From Microbacterium profundi (GTDB lineage Bacteria > Actinomycetota > Actinomycetes > Actinomycetales > Microbacteriaceae): DNA of 64,000 bases. The stretch lies in NCBI RefSeq assembly GCF_000763375.1, contig NZ_JPSY01000001.1:682001-746000 (forward strand), in the 5' to 3' direction. Under the pieces are notes generated by a model. The model worked only from the letters and a program-made list of their open reading frames with translations. It made no database searches and was not told the DNA's origin. Made by a program: the position numbers and the translations under genes. Positions 43,003 through 51,992 of the stretch are shown here, piece by piece. How positions within the stretch are numbered: the stretch's first letter is position 1; each line of letters opens with the position of its first letter.

Positions 43003-44997
43003 ATGTGCGGCATCTGCGGCGTCTTCGATCCGGCTGCGCCGCCGTCATCCGACCTGACGCTGCGCATGATGACGGCGCTCAGCCATCGCGGTCCCGACGG
43101 CAGCGGCTACTACCTCGACGACGTCGTAGCGCTCGGTCACACGCGTCTTTCGATCATCGATGCGGCGGGAGGCACCCAGCCGATGTCCGGCGAGGACGAG
43201 CAAGTCTGGGTCACGTTCAACGGCGAGATCTTCAACTATGTCGAGCTCGCCCGGGAGCTCCGCGATCGCGGCCACCGCTTTCGCACGAGCAGCGACACAG
43301 AGGTCATCGTGCATGCCTGGGAGGAGTGGGGCGCCGACTGCTTCCGCCGATTCAACGGACAATGGGCGATCGCGATCTGGGATCGGCGGAGCAAGCGCCT
43401 CATCCTCTCTCGCGATCGTTTCGGCATCCATCCGCTCTACTACGCCCGCACCGGGCGCCGTGTCGTCTTCGCATCCGAGGTCAAAGCGCTGTTCTGCGAT
43501 CTGACGATCGCCCGCGAGTTCGACCCCGAGGGGCTCGATGACCTGCTGACGCTCTGGTCTGCGACGGCGCCGCGGACCCTCTTCGCCGGCATCCGGCAGA
43601 TCGTCCCCGGGACCTACCTGTCGATCGACGAAGACGACTTGACGACCCACGAGTATTGGACCACCTCGTTTCCAGAGCGCGGCATGGAGACCCACCAGGA
43701 TGTCCGCGAGAACGCCGAACGACTCAGGGAATCCATTGTCGAGGCGACGCGTCTGCGCTTTCGGCGCAGCGATGTGCCGGTGGGCGCGTATCTCTCCGGT
43801 GGCATCGACTCCGCCGTCACCGCCGCCACGATCGCGGAGTTCGCCGAATCGGATGTGCACACGTTCTCCCTGCGATTTGCGGACGCTGAGTACGACGAAG
43901 GCTCTCATCAGCAGTTGATGCAGCAGCGCCTGGGTACCACGCATCGAGAGCTGGCCATCACCGGACACGACATCGCCGAGGCGCTTCCGCACGCGGTATG
44001 GCACGCCGAGACCGCGATCCTGCGTTCGGCCCCCGCGCCGATGATGCTGCTCTCGCATCTCGTGCGCTCCGAAGGGTACAAGGTCGTCGTCACCGGCGAG
44101 GGCGCCGACGAGGTTCTCGCCGGCTACGACATCTTCCGCGAGGCGAAAGTGCGCGCATTGATGGCCGAGGAGCCGGATGCCGACGCCCGGATGCGCATGG
44201 TCGATCAGCTGTATCCATGGATGCGGCGCTCCCCCGGACAGGTGCCGGCATTCGCCCAGAGCTTCTTCAACCGCCCTGTCGATCCCGACGACCTCGCCGT
44301 CTCGCACCGGCCGCGTTGGCAGTCGACAGCGTCCATCAAGCCAATGCTGCACCCCGCCCGGCGGCCGGATGCCGGTGGGGCGCCCGAACGAGTCCTCGCC
44401 GACATGCCGGCGGACGCCGGTGCGTGGGATCCGCTCTCCCGCGCCCAGTGGCTCGAACTGCACACGCTGCTGCCGGGCTACCTCCTGTCCTCACAGGGAG
44501 ATCGGATGCTGATGGCGAACTCCGTCGAAGGACGATTCCCGTTTCTGGATCACAACGTCTTCGACGTCGCCGCGAGCATACCCGCCGAACAGAAGCTGGA
44601 CGGTCTCGATGAGAAGCACATCCTCAAGCGGGCTTTCTCGGATCTCGTCCCGCGCGAGATCATCGAGCGTCCGAAGCAGCCCTATCGCGCGCCGGACGCA
44701 GCGAGTATCTTCATGGCAGATGCCCCTGACTGGGTGATGGAGCTGACATCGCCACGCGATGTCGACGCAGCGGGCATCTGGCAGCCGCGCGCTGTTGAAT
44801 TGCTTCTGGAGAAGGCACGCCGAACCAGCGGACAGGGGATGGGGAACACCGACAACATGCGGATCATGGCTGTGCTCACCACGCAGTTGCTGCATCAGAT
44901 GCTCATTCGGGACTGGCATCCGCCAGAGCCCGACCCGCCTGCACCGATCGCGGTGTTCGACAGGACCACGGGAAATCACAGGGGGAAACATGACTGA
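43003..44997 (+). CDS. asnB: Glutamine-dependent asparagine synthetase-like amidotransferase (AsnB family)
   Basis: The 664-residue protein has both AsnB domains. Residues 1 to about 200 are the glutaminase, with Cys 2 of MCGICGVFD as nucleophile and RHGPDG-like SHRGPDG and FNGEIFNY. From about residue 230 comes the ATP-pyrophosphatase, with LSGGIDSA near residues 264-269 and TGEGADEVLAGYD. It would make an amide from a carboxylate through an acyl adenylate. Free asparagine synthesis is possible, but AsnB homologues in glycan and peptide loci often amidate other substrates. It overlaps the next gene by 8 bp. Confidence 0.88.
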   Translation: MCGICGVFDPAAPPSSDLTLRMMTALSHRGPDGSGYYLDDVVALGHTRLSIIDAAGGTQPMSGEDEQVWVTFNGEIFNYVELARELRDRGHRFRTSSDTEVIVHAWEEWGADCFRRFNGQWAIAIWDRRSKRLILSRDRFGIHPLYYARTGRRVVFASEVKALFCDLTIAREFDPEGLDDLLTLWSATAPRTLFAGIRQIVPGTYLSIDEDDLTTHEYWTTSFPERGMETHQDVRENAERLRESIVEATRLRFRRSDVPVGAYLSGGIDSAVTAATIAEFAESDVHTFSLRFADAEYDEGSHQQLMQQRLGTTHRELAITGHDIAEALPHAVWHAETAILRSAPAPMMLLSHLVRSEGYKVVVTGEGADEVLAGYDIFREAKVRALMAEEPDADARMRMVDQLYPWMRRSPGQVPAFAQSFFNRPVDPDDLAVSHRPRWQSTASIKPMLHPARRPDAGGAPERVLADMPADAGAWDPLSRAQWLELHTLLPGYLLSSQGDRMLMANSVEGRFPFLDHNVFDVAASIPAEQKLDGLDEKHILKRAFSDLVPREIIERPKQPYRAPDAASIFMADAPDWVMELTSPRDVDAAGIWQPRAVELLLEKARRTSGQGMGNTDNMRIMAVLTTQLLHQMLIRDWHPPEPDPPAPIAVFDRTTGNHRGKHD

Positions 44998-45985
44998 GTT
45001 CGGACCGGACAGCCTCGCCATCGACGAAGCCGCAGAAGTGGAGCGGATCAGCGCACGGATCCGCTCGTACCTCGCCGCGTCGAGGCGCAAGGGCATCGTC
45101 GTCGCAGTGTCGGGCGGCATCGATTCGAGCGTGGTCGCCGCGCTCAGCGTGCGCGCGCTCGGCGCTGATCGCGTGTTCGCGCTGCACCTCCCGGAGCAGG
45201 AGTCCTCAGACGAGACGATCTCGTACAGCACCGAGCTCACCGACTGGTTGGGCGTCGAGTCCGTCGCCGAGAACATCACGCCGATTCTCACCGCAGCAGG
45301 ATGCTACCGGCGCAGGGATGACGCGATCCGCTCGGTCATCCCGGACTTCGGGCCAGGGTGGAAGTCGAAGATCGTGCTGCCCAGCGTCGTCGATTCGGAC
45401 GCGTTCCGGCTGTTCTCGGTGGTGGCCGAATCACCGGTTGGCGAGCAGGTCGCTGAGCGGCTGACCGCCGCCGCATATCTCGAGATCGTCGCGGCCTCGA
45501 ACTTCAAGCAGCGCACTCGCAAGATGCTCGAGTACTACCACGCCGACCGGCTCAACTTCGCGGTGGCCGGGACGCCGAACCGACTGGAGTACGACCAGGG
45601 GTTCTTCGTGAAGCTCGGTGACGGCGCCGCCGACATCAAGCCGATCGCCCACCTGTACAAGACGCAGGTCTACGCACTCGCCGCCTACCTCGGTGTGCCC
45701 GAGTCGATCCGGTCCCGCCAGCCCACCACCGACACGTACTCGATGCCGCAGTCGCAGGAGGAGTTCTACTTCTCACTCCCCTACTCGTTGATGGATCTGT
45801 GCTTGTTCGGGCTCAATCACGGCATCGACGCGGAGGCCATCGCGCAAGCGGCCGGCCTGCACGCAGACCAGCTCGAGCGCGTGTTCCGCGACATCGAGCA
45901 GAAACGGCGCAGCACCGCTTACCTGCATGAGCCGCCCGTGCTGATCGCCCCTGTCGAGGAGCTGCTGCGCCTCGACCTGTCCTGA
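44990..45985 (+). CDS. NAD synthase-like ATP-pyrophosphatase
   Basis: The 331-residue protein has the NadE fold: VVAVSGGIDSSVVAALSV (PP-loop, about residues 37-54), AGTPNRLEYDQGFF, GDGAADIKPIAHLYKTQVY and PTTDTYSMPQSQEEFYFS. It lacks a glutaminase domain, so it would need free ammonia or ammonia from the AsnB partner. Housekeeping NAD synthesis is one reading. Its tight coupling to asnB inside a polysaccharide locus favours a specialised amide-forming role. The ATG has GGGGG just before it. Its 3' 213 bases lie opposite the end of the AcpS frame. Confidence 0.8.
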   Translation: MTEFGPDSLAIDEAAEVERISARIRSYLAASRRKGIVVAVSGGIDSSVVAALSVRALGADRVFALHLPEQESSDETISYSTELTDWLGVESVAENITPILTAAGCYRRRDDAIRSVIPDFGPGWKSKIVLPSVVDSDAFRLFSVVAESPVGEQVAERLTAAAYLEIVAASNFKQRTRKMLEYYHADRLNFAVAGTPNRLEYDQGFFVKLGDGAADIKPIAHLYKTQVYALAAYLGVPESIRSRQPTTDTYSMPQSQEEFYFSLPYSLMDLCLFGLNHGIDAEAIAQAAGLHADQLERVFRDIEQKRRSTAYLHEPPVLIAPVEELLRLDLS

Positions 45986-46396
45986 CGTCTCAGCACCGAC
46001 GGCGTACGCGACGGCGATGGCCACGCCACCCGTGATCGCCGACGCACACGTGACGGCGGTGACGGTGCACTCGGCCGCACGCTGTGCGATCGGCCCGTAC
46101 AGCTCCACGTCCCACCCGCGACCGCTCGGGTGCGCGCCGATTCCTCGCCACGGCACCGCATCCCCGACCCGGGCGATGCCGAGCGCCTTCCACACGGCCT
46201 CCTTCACGGCGAAGCGCTCGGCGAGTCCGGTACCGGTCTGCGGCGCGGCCTCCACGCGTTCACGCTCGGAGAACCACCGATGCGTGAATGCTGCACCGTA
46301 TCGGTCGATGATGCGCGCGAAGCGCGCGACATCCACGAGATCGATCCCGATCCCGTGGACTCTCAGCTCACTCAACTCAGGAACGGACGTCGGCAA
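45773..46396 (-). CDS. acpS: Holo-ACP synthase (AcpS) with antisense-encoded C-terminal extension
   Basis: Residues 1 to about 135 match AcpS, which moves 4'-phosphopantetheine from CoA to an ACP serine. GIGIDLVDVARF gives the metal Asp, FSERERVEA and LAERFAVKEAVWKALG the metal Glu and phosphopantetheine site. Normal AcpS proteins end there, but this frame stays open for about 70 more residues, lying opposite the 3' end of the NAD-synthase-like gene, to a stop at 45773. The extension has no recognised domain. Its start overlaps the SGNH gene by 20 bp. It is most likely dedicated to the ACP at 42576. Confidence 0.82.
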   Translation of the reverse strand: MPTSVPELSELRVHGIGIDLVDVARFARIIDRYGAAFTHRWFSERERVEAAPQTGTGLAERFAVKEAVWKALGIARVGDAVPWRGIGAHPSGRGWDVELYGPIAQRAAECTVTAVTCASAITGGVAIAVAYAVGAETSGQVEAQQLLDRGDQHGRLMQVSGAAPFLLDVAEHALELVCVQAGRLRDGLRVDAVIEPEQAQIHQRVGE

Positions 46397-47228
46397 TGAC
46401 CCGGATCAATTCTGCCGCGGCGACCCTGCTGCCGAGTTCGCTCAGGTGGCCGGCATCCGAACTCAACGCGGCGTTCAGCACGTGATAGACCTCGCCATCC
46501 TGCGAGCGCACGGCAGGCTCGGTGGACATCGTCGACTCCACCGCAGCGATGTCGAAAAGACGCCCGCTGTCCACGTACTCCTCGCGTATCAGCGCGTTGT
46601 ACTGCTCACGCACGCGGTTGTCCGCCGGCCCCATCCGATCGTCCGAGCCGAAGAATGCCTTGATGTTCGCGCCCCAGCTGCGGTCGGTCGTCAGCGGCAC
46701 CGTGGCGTAGAGGAACGTGATGTCCGGATGGCGTGCCTCGAGATCTTCCATCAGGGTCGTGTACTCGTCGAACACGCTCGCAGCATCCGTCGACGAGGTG
46801 ATGTCGGTGTAACAGAGTTTGACGATCGCGACCGAAGCCGCGTCTCCTGCCGGCCCGTCGACCAGGTCACGGAACGCCGTGAACTTGCCCAGCGGGTCGC
46901 CGTTGACCCCCACGAAGGCGTGCACGATCGAGGCGTCGGTCTGTGCTTCGCCCTCGTCCTGGACGATCTCCGGCGCCGTCCGCCCGGCGTCGGCGTACAT
47001 GCCGGCGACGCCGTCGAGGATGTTCGCCCCCACAGACTGGTGACCGAACAGCACGGTCGTCTCGGTGAGCGCGTCCAGCTGCGTGGCCGCGAGTTCGGGC
47101 GCGGCGACGTTCGTCGTCGGCTTGGGCACCATCAGCCACACTCCTATCCCGGCGAGCACAACGAACGCCGCTGCTGAGATTCCCCAGCGCCATCGGCGCG
47201 TGACCGTCGTGCTGGCTGTCTCGCTCAT
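46377..47228 (-). CDS. Membrane-anchored SGNH-like protein
   Basis: The 283-residue protein has one N-terminal membrane helix (about residues 15-33) and an outside domain related to the lipoprotein at 41061-41909: VLFGHQSVGANILDGV parallels its first block, IVKLCYTDI the middle, and DAGHLSELGSRVAAAEL the last His block. It lies between the ligase and acpS genes, coupled to both by overlap. By analogy with DltD, also an anchored protein of this fold, it may help place an acyl group on the glycan. Confidence 0.72.
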   Translation of the reverse strand: MSETASTTVTRRWRWGISAAAFVVLAGIGVWLMVPKPTTNVAAPELAATQLDALTETTVLFGHQSVGANILDGVAGMYADAGRTAPEIVQDEGEAQTDASIVHAFVGVNGDPLGKFTAFRDLVDGPAGDAASVAIVKLCYTDITSSTDAASVFDEYTTLMEDLEARHPDITFLYATVPLTTDRSWGANIKAFFGSDDRMGPADNRVREQYNALIREEYVDSGRLFDIAAVESTMSTEPAVRSQDGEVYHVLNAALSSDAGHLSELGSRVAAAELIRVIADVRS

Positions 47229-48718
47229 GCCGGCACGCTCCGCCCGGATGCGATCTGGTGGAGTCGGTCGCGAACCTCGCGCTTGACGACCTTGCCGCTG
47301 CTGTTCAGCGGCAGCTGTGCAACGAACTCGATGAGTTCGGGCACCATGTGCTTCGGTAATCGCGCGCGGCAGTGCGCCAGCAGGCGCGCAGCATCCAGAT
47401 CCGAATCGGGTCGCTTGACCACCGCCACCGCTACGGCTTCTCCGGCCACGGGATCCGGGACGCCGACAGCTGCGACCGAGATCACCTCGGTGAGCTCCAT
47501 CACCGCGGTCTCGACATCCTGGCTCGCGATCCGGTGCCCCCACGACTTGATGAAGTCCTCGGCACGATCGACGACGTAGATGTAACCGTCGGCATCCACC
47601 GTCGCCAGGTCTCCGGTGCGGAGCACACCGCCGGGCATCTTCTCCGCCGTCCGCCGCTCGTCGAACAGATAGCCAGGAGAGATGTTCTCACCGGTCGCCC
47701 AGATCTCGCCGATCTGCCCTGGCATGGCATCGCGGCCGCTGCCGTCGACCACCCGCAGACTCACGCCGGGCACACCGCGCCCGATCGAGCCGGCATGACC
47801 GTCGAGCTCAGCTGGCGGGAGATACGACAGCCGGGCTGTCGCCTCGGTCTGTCCGTACATGACGAACAGGTTCGCGCGAGGGTGAGCCGCGCGGATCTCG
47901 TCGATGATGGCCGGCGACATCCGCCCGCCTGCCTGTTGGATGAGGCGCAGATCCGGAAGCGGCCGTGAGCCGAACGAGCTGTTGCGAATGAGCGCATGGA
48001 AGTTCGATGGCACTCCGGCGATGGCCGTGCAACGCTGTTCGGCGAGCCTGCCCACCACCGATTCGAGGTAGACGAACGACGGCTGATTGACAAGGCACGC
48101 GCCGGCTCGCAGGTGCGTGTGCAGCAGCGAGGCGCCGAAGACGTACGAGAAGGGCAGGACGACCAGCATCCGATCGTCACTCTTCAGGCCGACGTAGTCG
48201 AGGATCGACTCGGTGTTGGCCTGGATGTTGCGGTGCGTGATCCGCACCACCCGCGGCGCGGCGGTTGTTCCCGAGGTTAAGAGGTAGGCGGCGTCCTGGT
48301 CGAGCTCGACGTCGCAGATCTCGAACTGCGCGCCGGGCCACTCCAGCAGTGCACTCTCGACCAGCACGACGACATCGGCGGGCAGATCGTGCCTGCGGCC
48401 CTCGGCCCCGGAGAACATCACCGCTCGGCACCCGACCCATTGCAGGCGTGATCGGAACTCCTCCGGCGTAAGCGTCGCCGGCATCGGGACGCAGACGAGA
48501 CCGGCCGACATGATCGCGAGGTATGCGGAGACCCAGAAGAAGCTGTTCGGACCGGCCAGCGCAACGGGAGCACCGGCCGGCAGATGCATATCGTGCAGCT
48601 GTGCGCCGAGCGTTGTGACGGCATCGCGCAGTTCGCGGTACGTGTAGGACTTCTCCGCATCAACGAATACCGACGCGGTGTCCTGCCCTGTACCCAGCAG
48701 ATAACGAGCAGTGTTCAT
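47225..48718 (-). CDS. AMP-forming acyl/aminoacyl-ACP ligase
   Basis: This 497-residue ANL-superfamily enzyme has LLTSGTTAAPRVVRITH as the phosphate-binding motif (about residue 146; the usual PKG is PRV), MYGQTEATARLS, RTGDLATVDADGYIYV and, near the C-terminus, LNSSGKVVKREV with the adenylation lysine. It should activate a carboxylic acid and load it on a thiol, most likely the ACP at 42576. The ATG at 48718 has GGGGAG before it. It is the first gene of the ligase-SGNH-acpS unit. Confidence 0.85.
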   Translation of the reverse strand: MNTARYLLGTGQDTASVFVDAEKSYTYRELRDAVTTLGAQLHDMHLPAGAPVALAGPNSFFWVSAYLAIMSAGLVCVPMPATLTPEEFRSRLQWVGCRAVMFSGAEGRRHDLPADVVVLVESALLEWPGAQFEICDVELDQDAAYLLTSGTTAAPRVVRITHRNIQANTESILDYVGLKSDDRMLVVLPFSYVFGASLLHTHLRAGACLVNQPSFVYLESVVGRLAEQRCTAIAGVPSNFHALIRNSSFGSRPLPDLRLIQQAGGRMSPAIIDEIRAAHPRANLFVMYGQTEATARLSYLPPAELDGHAGSIGRGVPGVSLRVVDGSGRDAMPGQIGEIWATGENISPGYLFDERRTAEKMPGGVLRTGDLATVDADGYIYVVDRAEDFIKSWGHRIASQDVETAVMELTEVISVAAVGVPDPVAGEAVAVAVVKRPDSDLDAARLLAHCRARLPKHMVPELIEFVAQLPLNSSGKVVKREVRDRLHQIASGRSVPA

Positions 48719-48817
48719 GGCTCCCCAACCAACCCGGCCCCCCAGTGAGCCGCTCACGACCAGATCATACGCGCAAGTACCAGCGTGCGTAAGCCCGAGG
48801 TGGCGCGACCGACGACG

Positions 48818-48848
48818 ACACCCGCCGGGCGCGTGGCCCGACGGGTGT
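48818..48848. terminator. Hairpin resembling a terminator
   Basis: The arms 48818-48830 and 48836-48848 pair over 13 bases with one wobble around a 5-base loop. Only a weak T-run follows. It lies 24 bases downstream of a stop codon that ends a possible gene relic on the minus strand. Confidence 0.45.
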
Positions 48849-48871
48849 TGCAGCCTGCTGCGGCGCCGAGG

Positions 48872-48988
48872 TCAGCGCGTGGTGTGACGGCGGATGACCA
48901 GTGTCGCGTTGCCCGTTCCACGTGACCACCGGGTTGCGCGCCGGTGAACGGCCCGCCGCACGGTCATCCGCGCCCACGGCGAAGCTCC
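48872..48988 (-). pseudogene. Possible C-terminal relic of a LacI-family regulator
   Basis: A minus-strand frame ends GNATLVIRRHTTR then TGA at 48874-48872, which looks like the last strand and tail of LacI-type regulators. Reading upstream, the other frame gives NPVVTWNG, as if one frameshift separates the two parts. A terminator-like hairpin follows. The match is short and judged by eye, so this is a weak call. Confidence 0.22.
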
Positions 48989-49040
48989 GAAGAAGAGTTT
49001 CGGGGCTTCCCGCTGATCTGAGGCCCCGAAACTCTTCTTC
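48989..49040. terminator. Terminator of the rplM-rpsI-glmM operon
   Basis: A perfect 18-bp inverted repeat (48989-49006 and 49023-49040) with a 16-base loop starts 42 bases after the glmM stop. The arms carry GGGGC at the loop side and AAGAAGAG / CTCTTCTT at the base, so a U-rich end forms on either strand. It would also shield the ligase promoter from read-through. Confidence 0.75.
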
Positions 49041-49081
49041 CCAGGCGCGACCTGCTTCAGGGACGCGCCCGAAAATACCGC

Positions 49082-50440
49082 TCAGAGCGCGAGGCGCTCC
49101 TTCACCACATCCGCGAGGCGCTGTGCGTAGGACTGAGCGGATTCAGCATCCGCCGCCTCGACCATCACACGAACGAGCTGCTCCGTGCCGGACTTGCGCA
49201 GCAGCACCCGTCCGGTGTCACCGAGTTCCGCCTCGACAGCGGCGACAGCATCCTGCACGCCCTCGTCGTCGGCGCAACGATCCTTGTCGACGTCTGGCAC
49301 ATTGATGAGCACCTGCGGGAAGACGGTCATGACGGATGCGAGCTCCGCGATCGTCTTCTTCTGGCGCGCCATCTCGGCGACCAGGTGCAGGCCGGTCAGC
49401 ACGCCGTCGCCGGTCGTCGCGAACTCGCTCATGATCACGTGGCCGGACTGCTCGCCACCCAGCGCGTAGCCGCCGGCGTTCATGTCTTCGAGCACGTAGC
49501 GGTCGCCGACGCCGGTCTGGCGCACGGTGATGCCGTTCTCCTTCATCGCCTTGTGCAGGCCGAGGTTGCTCATGACCGTGGCGACGAGCGTGTTGTCGGT
49601 GAGGTGCCCTCGGTCCTTCATCGCCACCGCGAGGATGGCCATGATCTGGTCGCCGTCGATGATGTTGCCGTCGGCGTCCACTGCGAGGCAGCGGTCGGCA
49701 TCGCCGTCGTGTGCGATCCCGATGTCTGCGCCGTGACGCACGACGGCCTCAGCGAGCTTGTCGAGATGCGTCGAGCCGACGCCGTCGTTGATGTTGGTGC
49801 CGTCGGGCTCTGCGCCCATGACGGTCACCTTCGCACCGGCGTCGTTGAACGTCTCGGGCGAGACACCGGATGCTGCGCCATTCGCGCAGTCGAGCACGAC
49901 GTGGATGCCGTTGAGCTGATGCGGCAGCGAACCCAGCAGGTGCAGGGCGTAGCGGTCTTCCGCGTCGGAGAACCGCTCGATACGCCCGACGGAACCGCCG
50001 GTGGGCAGAAGCTTCTCCCCCGCCATGGCTGCTTCGATGCGCTGCTCGACCTCATCGGGAAGCTTCACACCGCCGCGGGCGAAGATCTTGATCCCGTTGT
50101 CGGGCGCCGGGTTGTGCGATGCGGACACCATGACGCCGAAGTCGGCATCGTGGTCGCCGACGAGGAACGCCAGGGCCGGGGTGGGGATGACGCCGGCGTC
50201 GAGGACGTCGACACCGGATGCTGCGAGGCCGGCAGAGACTGCGGCCACGAGGAATTCACCGGAGATGCGCGGGTCGCGGGCGACGACTGCTGACAGTCGC
50301 TTGCCCTCGGCTTTGCGCGCCTCTGCGGTGCGGCCCTGACCCAGGACGACAGCTGTCGCCTGGGCCAGGGTGAGCGCGAGGTCGGCGGTGAGGATGCCGT
50401 TGGCAAGTCCTCGCACGCCGTCCGTGCCGAAAAGCGGCAT
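49082..50440 (-). CDS. glmM: Phosphoglucosamine mutase GlmM
   Basis: The 452-residue enzyme converts glucosamine-6-phosphate to glucosamine-1-phosphate, feeding UDP-GlcNAc to peptidoglycan and to the Pse pathway. FGTDGVRG opens the protein, [14 protein letters not shown] around residue 105 holds the phosphoserine, [14 protein letters not shown] the metal loop, and GGEQSGH the sugar loop. It is third in the usual actinobacterial rplM-rpsI-glmM order, 14 bases after rpsI. Confidence 0.95.
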   Translation of the reverse strand: MPLFGTDGVRGLANGILTADLALTLAQATAVVLGQGRTAEARKAEGKRLSAVVARDPRISGEFLVAAVSAGLAASGVDVLDAGVIPTPALAFLVGDHDADFGVMVSASHNPAPDNGIKIFARGGVKLPDEVEQRIEAAMAGEKLLPTGGSVGRIERFSDAEDRYALHLLGSLPHQLNGIHVVLDCANGAASGVSPETFNDAGAKVTVMGAEPDGTNINDGVGSTHLDKLAEAVVRHGADIGIAHDGDADRCLAVDADGNIIDGDQIMAILAVAMKDRGHLTDNTLVATVMSNLGLHKAMKENGITVRQTGVGDRYVLEDMNAGGYALGGEQSGHVIMSEFATTGDGVLTGLHLVAEMARQKKTIAELASVMTVFPQVLINVPDVDKDRCADDEGVQDAVAAVEAELGDTGRVLLRKSGTEQLVRVMVEAADAESAQSYAQRLADVVKERLAL

Positions 50441-50454
50441 CCGGGCTCTCGTGC

Positions 50455-50940
50455 TTAACGCTTCGAGTACTGAGGCGCCTTGCGGGCCTTCTTCAGGCCA
50501 GCCTTCTTGCGCTCGATGACGCGAGCGTCACGAGAGAGGAAGCCGGCCTTCTTGAGGGTGGCGCGGTTGTTCTCCGCGTCGATGCCGTTCAGCGAACGGG
50601 CGATGCCGAGACGCAGTGCGCCGGCCTGGCCCGAGTCGCCGCCACCGGAGATGCGCGCGATGACGTCGTACGCACCCGTGAGGTTCAGCACCGTGAACGG
50701 GTCGGTGATCAGCTGCTGGTGCAGCTTGTTCGGGAAGTAGTCCTCGAGAGTACGGCCGTTGACCGTGATGACGCCCGAGCCGGGGACCAGACGCACACGG
50801 GCGATGGCCTGCTTGCGACGTCCGACGGCTGCGCCGGGAACGTTGAGAACCGGACGGGGAGCCGCCTCGGTCTCGACGGTCTCCGGGCTGGAGGTCGAGT
50901 AGTTCTGAGGGGTTTCGGTGGTGTCCTGAGTATCAGCCAC
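50455..50940 (-). CDS. rpsI: 30S ribosomal protein S9
   Basis: The 161-residue protein has an N-terminal acidic extension of about 35 residues common in actinobacteria, then the S9 core ([34 protein letters not shown]) and the invariant basic end [12 protein letters not shown] that reaches the ribosomal P site. It follows rplM after 29 bases. Confidence 0.96.
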   Translation of the reverse strand: MADTQDTTETPQNYSTSSPETVETEAAPRPVLNVPGAAVGRRKQAIARVRLVPGSGVITVNGRTLEDYFPNKLHQQLITDPFTVLNLTGAYDVIARISGGGDSGQAGALRLGIARSLNGIDAENNRATLKKAGFLSRDARVIERKKAGLKKARKAPQYSKR

Positions 50941-50969
50941 GAGAATATCCTTAAGGGTCTTAGCGGCGC

Positions 50970-51416
50970 TTACTGGGCGACCTGGTCGAGGGTGTACGTC
51001 GTGGGCTGCTGCGCGGCGTGCGGGTGCTCTGCACCGACGTACACCTTGAGCTTGGTCAGCTGCTGACGACCGAGGCTGTTCTTGGGGAGCATGCCGCGGA
51101 CGGCCTTCTCGACAGCGCGGATGGGGTTCTTCTCGAGGAGCTCCTCGTAGGAGACCTTCGTGAGACCGCCCGGGTAGCCCGAGTGGCGGTACGCCATCTT
51201 CTTCTGGAGCTTCTGACCCGTCATCGCGACCTTGTCGGCGTTGATGATGATGACGAAGTCACCCGAGTCGAGGTGGTTGGCGAAGGTGGCCTTGTGCTTG
51301 CCGCGCAGGAGCGCTGCGGCGTGCGAGGCGAGGCGACCGAGAACGACGTCGTTGGCGTCGATGACGACCCAGTCACGCTGGATCTGCCCGGCCTTCGGGG
51401 TGTATGTGCGCGTCAC
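50970..51416 (-). CDS. rplM: 50S ribosomal protein L13
   Basis: The 148-residue protein matches L13 throughout: [45 protein letters not shown] and the [12 protein letters not shown] segment. It starts at a GTG with only a weak ribosome site (AAGAAAG, about 12 bases away). It is the first gene of the operon, so its promoter lies in 51417-51600. Confidence 0.96.
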   Translation of the reverse strand: MTRTYTPKAGQIQRDWVVIDANDVVLGRLASHAAALLRGKHKATFANHLDSGDFVIIINADKVAMTGQKLQKKMAYRHSGYPGGLTKVSYEELLEKNPIRAVEKAVRGMLPKNSLGRQQLTKLKVYVGAEHPHAAQQPTTYTLDQVAQ

Positions 51417-51620
51417 AATAGTGCTGCTTTCTTGTTCGAACGGAGGAGTTCGTGAATCCCACTCCGGGGTGGTTCTTCGCTATTGCTCGGAACACGCCAG
51501 TGGAGGGCTCACGTTCGCGGCACTCTGCAGTCGAGTACCAAAGGGATAGCCTACGGCATTGTCGTCGGAAATGGGAATCGTCGCGCGCGGCGCGGCTCGG
51601 CTGGCCGCGCTCGGCGGCCG

Positions 51621-51677
51621 GGAGGTGGCGCTTGGTGCCGCCTCCCACAACCGGACGCGACACCAACGACCACCTCC
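51621..51677. repeat. REP-like hairpin unit A1
   Basis: This 57-bp unit has 21-base arms that pair except for three central bases. The left arm reads GGAGGTGGCGCTTGGTGCCG. It belongs to the family also seen at 51744, 53010, 56639-56764 and 60981-61414. Confidence 0.75.
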
Positions 51678-51743
51678 GCCCTCGACAGGCGGCTCCGGGC
51701 TCGGTAGACGGCTCCGGGACTCGGCGGACGGCCACCGCTCCCG

Positions 51744-51800
51744 GGAGGTGGCGCTTGGTGTCGCCTCCCACACCCGGACGCGGCACCAACGACCACCTCC
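51744..51800. repeat. REP-like hairpin unit A2
   Basis: This unit has the same length as A1, 123 bases further on, with three differences by eye. The flanking ggctccgggctcgg sequence is also repeated, so the duplicated segment is longer than the hairpin. Confidence 0.75.
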
Positions 51801-51992
51801 GGGCTCGGCAGGCGGCTCCGGGCTCGGCTGGCGGGTGGGCGGGCGGGCGGGTGGGCGGGCGAGGCGGACGCCACCGGGCTCGCGGGCGAGGCGGGGGTGT
51901 GCCCTTCTCCACATTCGCCGCGCAATCTGGGTTGTCCACCGGTCGTGGGTTGCGGCATCCGGTGTGTCGTCGCTTCGAGGCAAAGTGTCCTC

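Larger units (their letters stand above)
48719..49081. other. 363-bp spacer between the ligase gene and glmM
   Basis: It contains the glmM terminator (48989-49040), a possible LacI-family C-terminal relic (48872-48988), a second hairpin (48818-48848) and presumably the leftward promoter of the ligase unit. It marks the border between the polysaccharide locus and the core chromosome. Confidence 0.5.
51417..51992. other. 576-bp spacer with hairpin repeats
   Basis: The left part should hold the rplM promoter. The middle has two 57-bp hairpin units and between and after them GC-rich direct repeats of the type ggcggctccgggctcgg. A run of GGGCGGGC units lies at about 51835-51870. No gene is supported; frames here are open only because of base composition. 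Confidence 0.6.

Noticed and set aside
43045..44463. 472-codon open frame antisense to asnB
   Set aside because: The AsnB frame has full catalytic motifs and normal length; the antisense frame is composition-driven and starts without a ribosome site.
42951..44997. Lasso-peptide cluster (short precursor plus AsnB-like cyclase)
   Set aside because: The 16-residue leader is too short for leader plus core, and no B protein (leader peptidase) or PqqD-like recognition protein is present. AsnB here keeps an intact glutaminase Cys 2, unlike most lasso cyclases.
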